A stretch of DNA of 64,000 nucleotides from the NCBI GenBank assembly GCA_907165275.2, contig OU015672.1, forward strand, positions 1,222,501 to 1,286,500, in the 5' to 3' direction. The notes below the pieces were generated by a model. The model was not told the DNA's origin and searched no databases. It saw only the letters and a program-made list of their open reading frames with translations. Positions 23,801 to 38,800 of this stretch are shown here, in pieces. Within the stretch, counting starts at the first letter, position 1. Each line of letters starts with the position of its first letter. The position numbers and the translations under genes were made by a program. Origin of the DNA: Zygaena filipendulae. Taxonomy: Eukaryota > Arthropoda > Insecta > Lepidoptera > Zygaenidae.

Positions 23801-26800
23801 GGAAGTGTCGTCTCTTTACGTAGTATTTGGTATGTTGTGGTATAATCGCGTTTCCCCTCCCGCAGGCCCTCTCCACGCTGACGGCGCCGCCCTCTCCCGG
23901 CGGCGGTGCTTCCTCAGTACCAAACTCCGCCGCCTCGTTGCCTTTAGGTGAGCTATAGATACAACTTTATGACAGATCTCATTCTATCTCTCGCTAATCT
24001 AAATTAAAGATAATTTTTTTACCAAATCGGTAATTTTGAATTAGAGTAATAAATAATAATATTATTATTTTTCAAAACAGTTTACAGTCTTTATGACGTA
24101 CCAGAGTTTGTATACTTGATTCGTGAAAATACTGCAATTTGACGAGGCTTCAGTCTTTTTTTTTTTTTTTATATGTCATAGTCTCAACTGTTATACATAA
24201 TATCTATAATTTTAGTAAACATAATATGTACTCATATCGTTTAAAAATTAAAAAAATAATGTAATTATTTTTTTAATTTAAATTCGATACTTATTTGTCG
24301 AGAATTTGAATTTTATAGTTTAGTATGATTTATTGATGAAGCAATTTATATTACTATGAAATTTGATACTTATTTGTCGAGAATTTGAATTTTATAGTTT
24401 AGTATGATTTATTGATGAAGCAATTTATATTACTATGAAATTTGATACTTATTTGTCGAGAATTTGAATTTTATAGTTTAGTATGATTTATTGATGAAGC
24501 AATTTATATTACTATGCAATTTGTATAAACTATAAGGTGTATATTAGGTCCGTGTTGTGAAAATGTTAGCGAAGTGTCAGTGTTAGTAGTGATGTGTTAG
24601 ACCGCTAGAGGACCGCTGGCGATATATAAGATGTGGTAAAATTAGCTGCAAATATTTACAGGGCTGAAAGTATACGTTACAAATAGAATAAGCGAAAAAA
24701 TATAATAAGTTCGGTAGTTTTTCACAATATGAAGAAAATCATTGAAATACAATGGTATTTAAATACAATGGTATTGGTTGTAATGACAACTACATTCACA
24801 AGGTACACAATACACGTAGCTCACTAATACGTATACAAGGCACGCGCCACGCACACAGCGAGCGATGCATCAGCTGGTCAGCTCGATCGCGGTCATTGAC
24901 CTTAAGATACCGGCGCGTGGCGATGTGTGTGTAAAGCGGTTGAGTGGCGAGTGCTTTCACAGGTTTTCTTTTTGATTTATTTTGTTTAAAAAAAAAATTT
25001 TCTTTATGATCATGTTTATAACGGTGTATACTTTCAAACCTGTAAATATTTGCAGCTAATTTTTCCACATCTTATATAGGTACGAATCTTCTAAATCTCA
25101 GTAAATAATAATACTACATTTTTAGAAAGTTTTGATTCTTGTTTTCTTTCTTTTAGAACTGTCTAATGATAACAATTCTGAATACTATCAAAATACCAAA
25201 CTCGTTAATAAACTGAAGAAAAAAATGAAGTTAAAGCAAAGCGAAGAGCTGTTTTTTGTTTTTTTTATCGGAAGTATTTATTATTTAAAATCATGTTTTA
25301 TGTAGGTGTTTTGTAAAAATTTTACTTATTCGTAATATTAATTTGAATTATTTGTAAATTTACTGCAAATTAATCTTACCGTCCGATACTGTGGGTTTTT
25401 GTTTTTTGGATGTTGAATTAATTAAAGATTTTAACACATTAATTTTGTGTAATTTCCAAAAAAAAATGTTTTCTATACATGTAAAGGATTCTATGAGATC
25501 GGTAAGTCTGTGCACGGCCCAAACTGCACGGCACGGCATGGCCGGTCGATATGAAATGTGCAGCTAGCGACATGCGCGCGGCTTTGTCCGCTTCTATCTT
25601 TAGGTTGCACGTTTTGGAGGATGATGCGTGCATACAAAATATGATACTTTATATTATTATTATTATATTTGGAAATTATTAATCTACCGTATCTCTCAGG
25701 CAAAATCTTAAGACGTGAGTTATTCCGAATATTATGTTAATTACTGGCTTCGCTTATTTTTAGGTAATTCTTTTTAAGAAAAATACTATCTTGCTTATAT
25801 GTAAATTTTAACTTTAACCACTTTAACTCAACGATTTAAAAGCTACACGCTAAAAAAAACTATTTAAACTTGCTATCGAAAAGTTGCAACGGTTAAATTC
25901 CAATTAAAAGAACCATATACTTAGTCTAAGATATTTCATTTAAAAAGAAATTAGTAGTAGAATAATTAAGTAAAAGGTTAATACAATTTTTTATTTTTAT
26001 AAAATAGGCTAGTTTCCTAAAATTTGTTTTTAGTCCGTCTTGTAGATTAGTAAAAAATATTGGACACGTATTTTTTACGTAATCAAAAAATAACGGCAAT
26101 ACTTTTAGTAGAAATGTGATGTGAAATGTGCGCGTGACGTCACGCTGTGCTACAATTTATAGCACGTTGTGACGACACGTGCCCCCTCTTAAATTTCGAT
26201 GTGCTTTATCTTGTTTTTTTTTTTAATTAATTCGAAAACCAAAATTTACGTGTCTATTATTTTTTTATTATCTAACTAATGGACTAAATGTTTTTTTTTT
26301 CATATCCCGGAAGCTACCCTATTATCCTAAAATAATACATAGTAAACGATTTTTTAATAAATATCAAAGATACAGTTTTTCATAGTAGTTTTCAACATCT
26401 GTAGACATTTGATGTTTTTTAATGAGTTGGGCAACAATTTTTGATAGCTTTGATGCTTGATGACTATACGCTTTGGTTAAGCAACTGCTGTAGGCTAGTT
26501 ATATCTATAGAACTACTCTTAATTTGGTCTCCTGTCTTCCGTTCCAGCGTTTCTTTCCGCAATTCTGGCCTCTACTTCCTTAGTTCGTAAGACTTTTTTT
26601 TAATTTTCATTTTATTTTACTTTCATTTTCCCGTTTTCGTTTTTTTTTTTTTTGCCCCTCATTATTTCTTCAACATTTTGTGTTCACGGAGTTTTTTGTA
26701 ACAAGCTAGCAATATGGCCGACGACGCTTCATTAGAACCATTATAGAATGTCGCATTTCGCTTCGCTGTTTACTTTGTATGTTTACCAGACAATCCATTT

Positions 26801-29800
26801 TTGAACAACCCCTTCTGTAATATCCACCATTATCTACATTATACGAATAAATTACATTCATGGTACCTGAATCTAAGAGACGAGACTTCAGTAATTGAAT
26901 ACAACAGGCTCACGCAAAAATAATAAACAATACAAGGTATTTTGAACTTGAAACAGGTTGGATATTAACTAAACTGCATTGCGTTATGTAGGTATCTTAT
27001 GTCTGTTTGTGTTTATGACCGCATCGGATTTATCGGTGATATGACGTCCTTGTTATCATAGATAAGAAGAATCTCTAGTAATCTCAAGGTCAAGTTGAAC
27101 GCCATCTCTGACGATCACTCTTTACAATGCGCGATCTCGTCTACGATAGCGATCGGATGTTCGAGTCGACTCGTGTCGGAGATATCGTGATTATTATTAT
27201 CCACAAGTATTTTTATTCGGTACGACAAAATCACGACGCGACATCAGAATCGTACGTTGTAAATTATTTTTCATCACTTTTCAATCCATGTCCGAATAAG
27301 TTGCACGGATAATTAATGAATGGTCAATAGGTAAAGAGAAACAGTGTATAAAAATTAGAAACCCTTTGGATTATGACCGATTGGATTTGATGCTTTATGT
27401 AAAGTGTTTGAATTAAAATGTCGAGTGACAGTGGTGGTGTAATACTGCCGATAGCGAGATCCGTCTGTCTGTATGTGTTGAAGATATTGAGGGAATGCGA
27501 AGAGCAGGCCAATTGTAAGTTTAAATTTTAACTCAAGAATTTTAGTTGGTGTATTTAATTTGAATTGTAACTATAGTTATAGCGTGATTAGATGACTCAA
27601 GACTGATTTCAATTTAATTATTAATTAATTGAACCCATGAAAAAATCACATATTTTTAGATCGAACTGATAGGCAGGTATCCTATATGTACTCAGGTATT
27701 ACAAAAACGCTACATCCGTTTAATGAAGATCAAAATTAAACGTGGCAAAGCGATAATTGGGCTTTTTTCTGTATTTGAAAATTGATTATAAATTTCAATT
27801 GTTTATTTTTTTAAGAAAAGTCACGTGACCACAAAGGTGCCATAGTAGTCTGGCGCTACGTTTGTGACGTCATTTATTATAACCACATATTAATTATAAT
27901 ATTGCTTGAGCTACAAAGAAAAAAGAATTGAAAAAGTAAAGAAAATAGTCATAGTTCAGTCATCTTACATAATATAGAAAAAAATATCAAAAGTCCAATT
28001 ATAAAACTCTAACTTAAATTTCACCTAGGCTTGATTCAATTAAACCTAAGTTTTTTGGACCTTTTATTTGAGATTTTCCACTTTGTTTATTTATAAGTAT
28101 TTGAAGGCGCAAATCTCAGGTAAAACCCTGTAGTGATTGACTCATCTTCATAAACATTGCAACGAAATAAATTCGTTATAGTATTTAGTTTTAAATTTAG
28201 ATACCTAATTATATAATATAGTATCGTGCATGTATTTGTACTTGTTTACTGTATTTAACTGTGGCCTAGTGTCGAACGAAAAGACCATGGATATTCGAGT
28301 TAAGTGAGTCGAACTTAAAGTTCAAAGAAATAAAGTCAATTATAATCCTAGGTTTATTGTGTTGGACTCTGTTATATTGTGTCTTTTAAGTTTGTGGGTC
28401 AAAATGAAGCAAGTGTTTTCTTTGAAAATAGTTTTCCATGTTCATTTCGTTCAGTGATGTTAAAATCCAGAGATTACAGCCAAAATCTCATGAAATCACT
28501 ACCCCACAGAGTTTGTTCCGTAGCAAAAGTGATACATAATTATACTTATTGAAAGATTTTCTATTTACTTACTGACACACTAGCTTCGTACACTTAGGTA
28601 TATCAACTTTATAGTCTACGTGTGTGTGTGCGTGTGTGTCAGCGTGCGCGGCGGCGCGCCCGCAGTCGCTGCCGGGGGCGGAGGCGCTGGGCGCGGGCGG
28701 CGCGGGCCCCGCCTCGCTGTGCAGCCTCACCCCCGACCACCAGCTGCGGGAGGACTTCACCGTACTCGCTAAGGACTTGGTCGCCAGCCTGAAGACGATC
28801 GTCGCCACGCTGGTGCGTTGTTATCTCTTCTAATTTGCCTTCTTTATGGTCTTTCGCGTATTTATTTCTTCCTAGCTGTGCCCCGCGGTTTACGCTCGCG
28901 TCAATTACGGAGTTTCCGCAGGAATTCCGCGATGAAAAGTACCCTATGTCCTTTTCTATATCCTTGACGACATATTGTATGCAAAATTTCATGGTGATGC
29001 ATTTTGAGCCGTTAAGGCGTGAAAACAAACAAACTCACTTTCGCATTTAATTTTTATTTCGATGTGGGGTAATGATTGTTAAGACTTAATTAGATAACAT
29101 TTACAATTACATAACAATAACAGATATACAATTATTATTAACTAGCTGTCCCCCGCAATTTCATCCGCGGTAATTTCGGAGTTCCCGCGGAGGTTGCGGG
29201 AAAAATGTACTCTATGTCCTTCAGTTCCCGAGGGAATTCCGGGATAAAAACTATCCTATCTTTTAAGTTGGCCCATATTAGGAATGGTTACAAAATTTTA
29301 TCAAAATCCGTTCAGTAGTTTCGGAGTCCATCGCGGACAAACAACGTGACACGTGATTTATATATATTAGACTAGCTGTCCCCCGCGATTTCATCCGCGG
29401 TAATTTCGGAGTTCCCGCGGAGGTTGCGGGAAAAAAGTACTCTATGTCCTTCAGTTCCCGAGGGAATTCCGGGATAAAAACTATCCTATCTTTTAAGTTG
29501 GACCATATTATAAACGGTTGCAAAATTTTATCAAAATCCGTTCAGTAGTTTCGGAGTCCATCGCGGACAAACAACGTGACACGTGATTTATATATATTAG
29601 ATTAGATATGATATAGTGTTTGTGTTGACGTGTTCGCTGGGTGCAGGTGTGCGAGCGCGGGCGGCTGCGCGCCGCGCTGGAGGCGGCGGACTCCACCGCG
29701 GCGCCGGGCTCCGCCTGCGCGGCCGCCGGCGGCTCCGTGGTGGCGGCGCTGCGCACCAACCTCACGTCTGCGCTGCAACAGAACTCGGGTAGGGCCGCTT

Positions 29801-32800
29801 TCGTCACAACACAACATTACATCGCACCATTAGAATTTATTTATTTATTCAAAAGAACGACCAACAAAGCATACACCGTTACATTAGTAGGGATATCATA
29901 TTGGAAATTATAATAGAAAAATTGAATTATTATAATAGAATTGAAGTGACCTAAGTCAAAAATTGCAATTTGTGGGAAATGAGCTGAAATGTCTTCACAT
30001 AACATGCGTTGGTTAATAATGCGATCAACGAATGTGACCGATGTAGGTTGTAGGTTGTCTCTTACTACTCTTAACTCTAGGTTTTTAATATGTGTGGTAT
30101 TATCACAAAGTATTTCATCCTATTGTGACCTGTCATACAACATACAAACATTAAAAACAAAAATTACAAACATTCACAAAACTTAGATATATTATTATAT
30201 ACTTAATACATTTTATTAATTTAATACAATAAATCAAATAGAGATAACTTAATTCTCTGCACTAATGACTTCAGTCGCAGTCACTTGCGCATGATGCATC
30301 GTCGCCACGCCAATAATTACATATACATATGGATATAGATAAGCAATAGTGTGTTAACCCACATTGGAGAAATTTTGAGTAAATCGTGTTTTAAAAGTAT
30401 AGCGCCATTTTGTTTCAACATTTTTTATGTTCAATATTTAGTTACATATTTAAGCAGTGTAATAAGGCAAACACATAATTAAAAAACGTTCCACAACTCT
30501 CAATAAATTGTTCTGAATCAATAACTTAATTTTGTGGGTTAACATGTTATTGCTTATCTGCGTCCATATATAAACACGCCCAGACTGGAAACACCACCTC
30601 GAAATCGAAACCGAAACTTCTTGATTAGCGGGTAGGCATGATGAGCTACTGCGCCATTCCGGTCGGCAACAATCTGTACATATAAAAAGGCTTTGTCCTG
30701 AATGACTGACTGATGGATCAACGCACAGCCTAAACCGCTGATCGTAGAGACCTGAAACTTGGAGGGTGTGTTCTTTGTATGACGTACGCAATAGGCATCC
30801 GATAAGAAAGGATTTTTGAAAATTCAACCCCTAAGAGGATGAAAAGGGGTTGCAAAGTTTATATGGGAACATCGAAATTATCTCGGGTGAAACCGCGCGG
30901 GACAGCTAGTATGTGTATATAGGCATTATTCCAGCGGGTCCGCCCGCTCGCTGGCGCTGCGCGTAGGGCGTTAATAATGACGTGTGAAGTGTTGAACGCA
31001 GAGCTGCGCTCGCGCCTGTCCAAGATCCACGACGCGTCCGACCTCGCCGAGATATCCTCCATGGGGCGCAACTCGGACGCGGTGAGTGCACGTTGGATGT
31101 ATCTATGGTATAGTTTCATAATAGGCCAGTTGACTCAATTTTTATTTTACCTCCGTCGCGTCGTGTAGAATAATAAATAAAAAATATTGAACACGTTTTT
31201 TTTTTACGTAAACCAAATAAATTGAAGAAAAAAAACTTGGGATGCCAGCCAGAGAAGATTATGAAGGCATTGGCTCTAAATTCCTTTGAAACCGTGGCGC
31301 GCCTGCTCCTCCTACATCAATTAATTTTCTCTGCAATAAAATGGGCGTGATAAAATTTAATCCGTCTTGTAAATTAATAAAAGGTATTCGACATTTATTT
31401 TTCCCTTTTTTTACGTGATCTAAAAATAACGGAGTGTGACGTCACACCTAGGTACACTTTATACTTAACTACTTACTAGTTATGACGTCGCGACCCCCAC
31501 TCCTACAATTTAATGCGTTTTATATACTTGAGTATTTTTCAATAATTCGATAAAACAAAAATACGTGTCTGTAATATTTTTTTTAATACAGTTGCTCGAA
31601 AAGTGGCGTATTGCAGGGACGTTTAGCGTTCGGGATGTGGGCTATTACATACTCGAGCTTTTTGTTTACCTTTCCCGAACTCGTGCGTTCTCTTTGCCAA
31701 CTGTCAAAAATGGCGACACGACTTTGACACACTTTTTGCATTGCGAAACGTAGGTTTCGCATTATTAATACGACTAGCGCCATCTCTTGATCACAGTTGG
31801 AACTTAGTTGAGTTTGTTGTGTTTTTGATATTTTATTAAATTGCTTAATTTTTTCGTAACTGTATTAAAAATAGTTGTTCAGTACACGTGCGGAACCGTC
31901 ATTGCAACTAGTTCCGACTGTCAACCCTCACCTTCGGCTGCGCCTCGGCTCGGGTAGACATTTGTCGGAACTCTTTGCAATGACAGGCTTTCCGCACTTA
32001 TAATGAAATATACTATTTACTATCTAACTGACGGACTATATAGAATTATGATTTGTGTACCTTGTCACCATGCCATGTGCTCCCCGGGCAGGCGACCCGC
32101 CCGTTCCAGCAGTCGCTGAGCTATAGCTCGTCGTGCGTCTCCGCTTCCGAGTTCTTCGACGCCGAGGAACACGACGAACAGATGAAGGCTGCTGAGATGA
32201 TCGCCGCTGACGAGGTAAGCACCCTGCAAGTCTGCGCCAGGATTAGACGATACATTTGGTACCTCTAAAGGTAAAAGGAATCACGTAAAGGATCACTTCG
32301 TTGTCTGTCTGTCTTGTCGAGGCCCTTTTCTCAGTGGAGGTACAATATCATGTTGAAATTAATATCAAATACTCAGCCCCCTTAGCCAAGTTGACAATAA
32401 TCATCGTTATAGAAACTGAAGAACGTATCGTAATAACACGACGTGTTCACAAAAAAATTGTCTTCGTAGCCATGTGACGTGACGATCAGTTCCCTAGTTT
32501 GCTATAGCGATAACGATTATCCTCAACCTGGCAAGGGAGCCGGTGTGTAATCCCTCGGAGGTGGGAAAAAATCCAAATTTTAAGTCGACGTAATCAATTG
32601 ATAGGGTTGCTTATACCGACTATTTAGTCACTCGCAAAGAAATCAAAACGTACAGAATGATCTACATTTATGTAACTTGTCAGAAAGCGGGGCGACAAGG
32701 TTACAAGCTGATTGTATATTGCCGTGCGATGGGTTGCAAGCTTCCACGGCCAGTGTTTATTTCATGGTATAATCTCAGACTAAACTAAAAACTAAAAACG

Positions 32801-35800
32801 GAGCGTCTCGAACAACGAAGTGAAGCCGGTTGCGTATGCATGTGGTGATTAGGAGAAAGTGTATGGATTTGCTAAGTTTACTTACTGGTGATAAGTGATT
32901 CCATGATGTATTTTTTTATTTTGTTGACGTGTGATTGTTGCACCTGTTGACGACACAATAATTATGGCATTTTTGGTATGGTGTCTTTCTCTTGTAAGTG
33001 TGTGCGTGTTTGTGTACGTGCACGGCGTGGTGTCTTTTTCCGGGCTTCACTTGTTTGTTCCACGCGTTCCGTCTTTAGTTTTTATTTGGTCTGAGGGTAT
33101 TATGTGTATTTCAGGTGATAGAGCTGGACGGAGACTCGTCCTCTGAGGGCGGGTCGCTGAGCAGCGAGGAGGGGTCCGCCAGCTCAGACAACTCTGACGG
33201 TGAGATGTCATCTGTTACTAGTTTCATCCCCCTCGGGTTCACCCGCCGTTTCACCCCCTTTTCACCTTCACTCCTAAAAGAAGAATTCAACGACCTTCAA
33301 AAAATTACAACTAAGTAGATAAACTAACTTATGTCCTAAACTTTCCCACAGTTAAATTTTTTGTTGGAAATAATTGCACTTCAAATATGACGCAGAGCAG
33401 GTTACCAAAGTGCATACAATTTAATTATATAAGTCTTACCGCCGCACTCAGAGTCGACTTTAATGATTACTTAGTTAAGTATAGATTTTTTAAACAAAAC
33501 TGCCGCAATCAGACAAGTTTAATAAATTAATGTTAATTGGCATTTAACTAATTAAGTTACATCTCATTAAATGCCAATTAACATTAATTTACTGAACATC
33601 TCTGATTGCGGCAGTTTTGTTTTAAAAATCCATACTTAACTAAGTAATCATTAAAGTCGACTCTGAGTGCGGCCGTTAAGCATAAATGATTTAAAAAAAA
33701 AAAGGTTAAACATAGTCATCTACATGATATAAGATGATATGATTGCCTTGTGGCGCAGTGTTGCCAGCGGAGCCGGTGACGTTGCCGCTGAGCCACAACG
33801 GCGTGGCCGGGGGGGTGGCGGCGGTGGACCCCCCCGGGGCGGTGGCCGGGGGGGCCTTCGCGAGCGGCGCGCCCCCCGGCTGGACGCGGCGCTCGCGGCT
33901 GCCGTGCCCGCGGCCCACGCCCGGCGGGCCCAACCTGTGGAACCTGCTGTACAAGAACATAGGCAAGGACCTCAGCCAGATCTCCATGCCGGTCACCATC
34001 AACGAGCCGCTCAACATGCTGCAGGTAACGCACGCTACGTAGAGAGGCGGCACTCCCCGGAACTCCTGCGGGAACTGGGAAATGGGCATGTTGACAAATT
34101 TTTGTTTTTTAGTCCGTCTTGTAGATTATTAAAAAATATTGGACACGTATTTTTTCTTTTTTACGTAATCAAAAAATAACGGCGATATATTGAGTTAAAA
34201 TTTCGCGTGACGTCACTATTCTGACAGTTTGTATGGCGGTTTTGTGGTTAGTGACGTCACGACCTCCTCATCCTAAACTTTAATGCGCTTTATCTCTGTA
34301 TATTTTAATTTATTTAAAAAAGCAAAAAATACGTGTCTATTGTTTTTTTATTTTCTAATTGACGGACTAATTAGAATTTTGATTTTCAATAGTAGTCAAA
34401 ATCCCTATTGACGTCAGGTATACCTGCATTCGGCTAGTGAGCTGACCCCCGTGGTTTCACTCGCGGTAATTTCAGAGTTCCCGCGGGAATTCCGGAATAA
34501 AAAGTGCCCCCTATGTCCTTCTCTGTACCCCTGACAACGCGCATGCTAAAGGAGAAACCCAAACTCCATAGCAACTTGGGCCTGACGTTACACGGCTGGA
34601 ATTTGGCCATTAGTTGGAGTATTTAGGAAGGTTTCACGAGCTCAATTTTCACGTATTCCAGCAATGGCCAAATTGGTAAAATCAAACAATGTTTACATTT
34701 TAGGTGAGGTTAGGTTTTACTAGTTAAACAAGGCCCACTTACCATTTTGATATTTATGCTAACTATGTCTATTTTTACTTTTTGGTAATTTGAGCTTTTT
34801 TGCACATAAAATTATGTGCCATCTAAAACAACAATGATAAATTCCGAGAAATGTGAAAAAACACAATATTCAATTGCGTAAAAATACGAAAAACGAATGA
34901 CGTTAATATGACATGACATCAAAAATCATGACAATTGACAGACGCTGACACAGAGAATAGAGATTGGCCGTTTATTACTGCAATTATTGTGGTGTAATCG
35001 ATGTTTTCAATTAAGAATTTCTTTAAATGTGTTTTTTTATAATGCTTAAGTTAAGAATCAATAAGATTCCAGATATTTTGGTTTTAAATTGATTTTAATA
35101 CTTATAACACAATTATACTAAGAAAAAACTGAAATTATTTATTAATGCTTTTTAAAAGTATCGATTTCCACGAATGACTAATCGATCATCGGTTGTTTAA
35201 ACAAGAATTAGTATTACTTATTTTCTACATTTGGCAATTCTAATTGAGGCTAAGATTTAAATGGGTTAATTACGAAAAATAGCCGAATTTTTGGTACATA
35301 TCTGATTTGTGTAACGGTTAGGCCCAAAATCGGGTTTCTCCTTTCATCCAAATCCGTTCACCCGTTTTTGCGTGATTGAGTAACAAACATCCAACATTTA
35401 TAATATTAGTAGGATTGTATGTAACTACTAGCTGCGCCCCGCGGTTTCACCCGCGGTAATTTTGAAGTTCCCGGTAATTTTGAAGTTTCCGCGGGAATCC
35501 CGGGATAAAATTACCCTATGTCCTTCTCTGTACCCCTGACAACGTGCGTGCCAATTTTCATCCAAATCCGTTCAGCCGTTTTTGCGTGATTGAGTAACAA
35601 ACATCTAAACATCCACACTTTCACATTTATAATATTATAGCTGTCCCCCGCGATTTCATCCGCGGTAATTTCGGAGATCCCGCGGAGTTTGCGGGAAAAA
35701 AGTAGTAGGTAGGTACTCTACGTCCTTCTTTGTACCCCTTACAGTAGTTTACGGTGATTAGCTGTTCCCCGCATTAATTCCGGAGTTCCCGAAAAATAGT

Positions 35801-38800
35801 AGCCGATTCTCAGACCTACTGAATATGCATATAAAATTTCATGTGAATCGGTAAAGCCGTTTCGGAGGAGTATGGGAACGAACATTGTGACACGAGAATT
35901 TTATATATTACAAGTATCTCATTAGCGAACATAAGCCTTTAAACGTGAATGGTGCTTGCTACAGCGGCTGTGCGAGGAGCTGGAGTACTCGGCGCTGCTG
36001 GACGCGGCGGCGGCGTGCGCGGGCGCGGCGGAGCGCATGGCGCTGGTGGGCGCGTTCGCGGTGAGCGCGTACGCGGCGGCCGCGCACCGCGCCGCCTCCA
36101 AGCCCTTCAACCCGCTGCTCGCCGAGACGTACGAGTGCGTGCGCGACGACCGCCGCTTCCGGTTCGTCGCCGAGCAGGTGCGCCCCGCGACCACCGCCCC
36201 GCGACCCGCGCCCACACATCCACGTTGCACTTGAGATTTGTTTTAAACTCAGATCATAACTCAAGCGTATTCTCAAAAATTGCATTATTTGAATAGGCTA
36301 GTTTCCTAAATTTTTCTTTTTAGTCCGTTTTGTAGATTATAAAAAAATATTGGACACGTATTTTTTTTTTTTATGTAACCAAAAAATAACGGAGATATAT
36401 CAAGTCGAAATTTCACATGACGTCAATTGTTTAATTATGTGGTTGCCTTAATACATTGCTTAAGTATGTAACTAAATATTGAACATAAAAAATGTTGACA
36501 CAATTTGGATCTACTTATACTTTTTATTTGCGTTTATTAGATGACAATCAATGAAGCGACCGTGAACGACTCGCGCTGCAGTTCATCTCCTCTCGTTCCG
36601 TCGTTCGCGCGTCCGTGTTACCCCCCTCCCGCACCTCTCTCCCGCCCGACCAGTGATGCGCCCCAACAGTTTGTTCGCACGTTATAGCGAGCTGTGACAT
36701 CACGAGTCCCCCACCCTAAACTTTAATGCGCTTTATCTATGCATATTTCCATTATTTTAAAAAAGCAAAAAATACGTGTCTTTTATTTTTTTATTATCTA
36801 ACTGACGGACTAAATAGAATTTTGATTTTTTTACCCAGAAAACTAGCCTATTGTGTTATGGTTCCTAAGTTAGAATATAGTAAAATAGTAAAGAAGTAAA
36901 ATACATAAAAATATTATATATTTAACATATTTTGCTACACTATCGCATTAGTCCTAACTGTAAAGATAGTTGTAAGTATTTTTAAATAAATAAATAAATA
37001 AATAAATAAAATCTTAATACACGGTGAGTTTTTGTTTCGGGTCAGTATAGGACACTTTTATGAAGGAAGACTGTTGGCCGAAAGGTGTGGTCTATAGGCG
37101 ATTCAGGGGCAGGATACCGACAGCCACCACCAGAGCGACACAGTGTCAAAAATAGAATGTTTTTTATATTTGTTATATGTATGTTAATTTGTAAGGTATT
37201 TATCTATGGGCCCATGTTGCCTGATAACAAAACAATAAATAAATAAATAGGGAAATTCTTAACTATATGAGAGATAGAGAAAAACTCTCTTAGGAACCGT
37301 GATCTTAATTTTAGATAAAATAAAAATGGTAGGTATTTAAAAACAAAAAAAAACAAATTTAATTTATTTTATTTAGGACATTTGGAACAATTTATAAGAT
37401 AGAGTTGGATTAAGGCGAGTGGCAGATTTTAAGTTTTGTTTTGTTTCAGTCATCAATATCAATTAGATAGTAAAATGTATCTTTAATAAAATGATCAACT
37501 TCTAGCAACTTTAGAGCTATCGTCTCCATACAATTTTTGGTTTGTATAGATAGTAATATACAATCAAAATAACAAAAAAAAAATTTATTTTTTTTTTTCA
37601 AAAAATCCGATATCTCCAAATCTATTAAGATTAAAAAAAAATATTTTTTTTTATTTTATCTAAAATTAAGATCACGGTTCCTAAGAGAGTTTTTCTCTAT
37701 CTCTTATAATTAAGAATTTCCCCATAGTGACCCGAAAAAAAACTCACCGTGTAGAATGCGTTTTAAGTTCTTATCACTTGAAACGAGTCTTAAGTAGAAA
37801 TGATTGAACTCTGATTGGTTGAGTTACGTAACCAATGATGACACGACTTATGTGAACAAAGATCCAACAAACAAGGACCCAAGCAACACGTGGTTATATT
37901 ATGGTGTGCACTGTGCAGGTGTCGCACCACCCGCCGGTGTCGGCGTGCCACGCGGAGTCGCCGCGCTGGCGGCTGTGGCAGGAGGCGCGCATCCGCACCA
38001 AGTTCTGGGGCAAGTCCATGGAGTTCCAGCCGGCGGGCCGGGTGCACCTGCGGCTCGCCGGCTCGCACTACAGCTGGAACAAGGTGCGCGCCCGAGGGGA
38101 ACTCGGCCCATACAGACGAGTCTCATCAGTCATCACATCACACAGGTGGAATACGGTGCGGTGTGCGGGAGGCAAAGGAAACTAAGTCCGTACAGACAAG
38201 TCTCATGATGTGCGGAGCAAGGTGCGGTGTATGGGAGGCAAAGGAAACTAAGTCCATACAGACAAGTCTCATGATGTGCGGAACAAGGTGCGGTGTATGG
38301 GAGGCAAAGGAAACTAAGTCCGTACAGACAAGTCTAATAACGTGTGTCACACACTTTACACAGCACTAGGTGTGGTGTATGTGTCAGTGTGTCGCCAGCC
38401 GGCTACACCGTAGGAGGCAAAGGAAACTTAGCCCATACAGACAAGTCTAATGATAATATCAATGTACAGCTGGAACAAGGTGCGGTGTGTGTGTCTGTGT
38501 ATCGCTTCCCACTCACACCGGAGGGGGAATGAAAAGTAAATCAACTCTTATAATCAAGTCTCATGACGTATGTTACTACACATTATTTATACAGCTGGTA
38601 CAAGGTGAAATCCAGACGTTATTTTAATATTCGAATATTATAGTATTGCACCAAGGATTTTGCCCGTGCACGCAGGTGACGACGTGCGTCCACAACCTGT
38701 TCGGCGGGCAGCGCTGGGTGGACCAGTACGGGGACATGCTGATCGTGTGCCACGGCACCGAGCTCACCTGCAAGCTCAACTTCATCAAGGTGACAAAATG

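Noticed and set aside
36540..36660. GC-rich insert in a MITE as a coding exon
   Set aside because: No frame continuity with exons 17 and 18, which join directly as EQ-VSHHPP.
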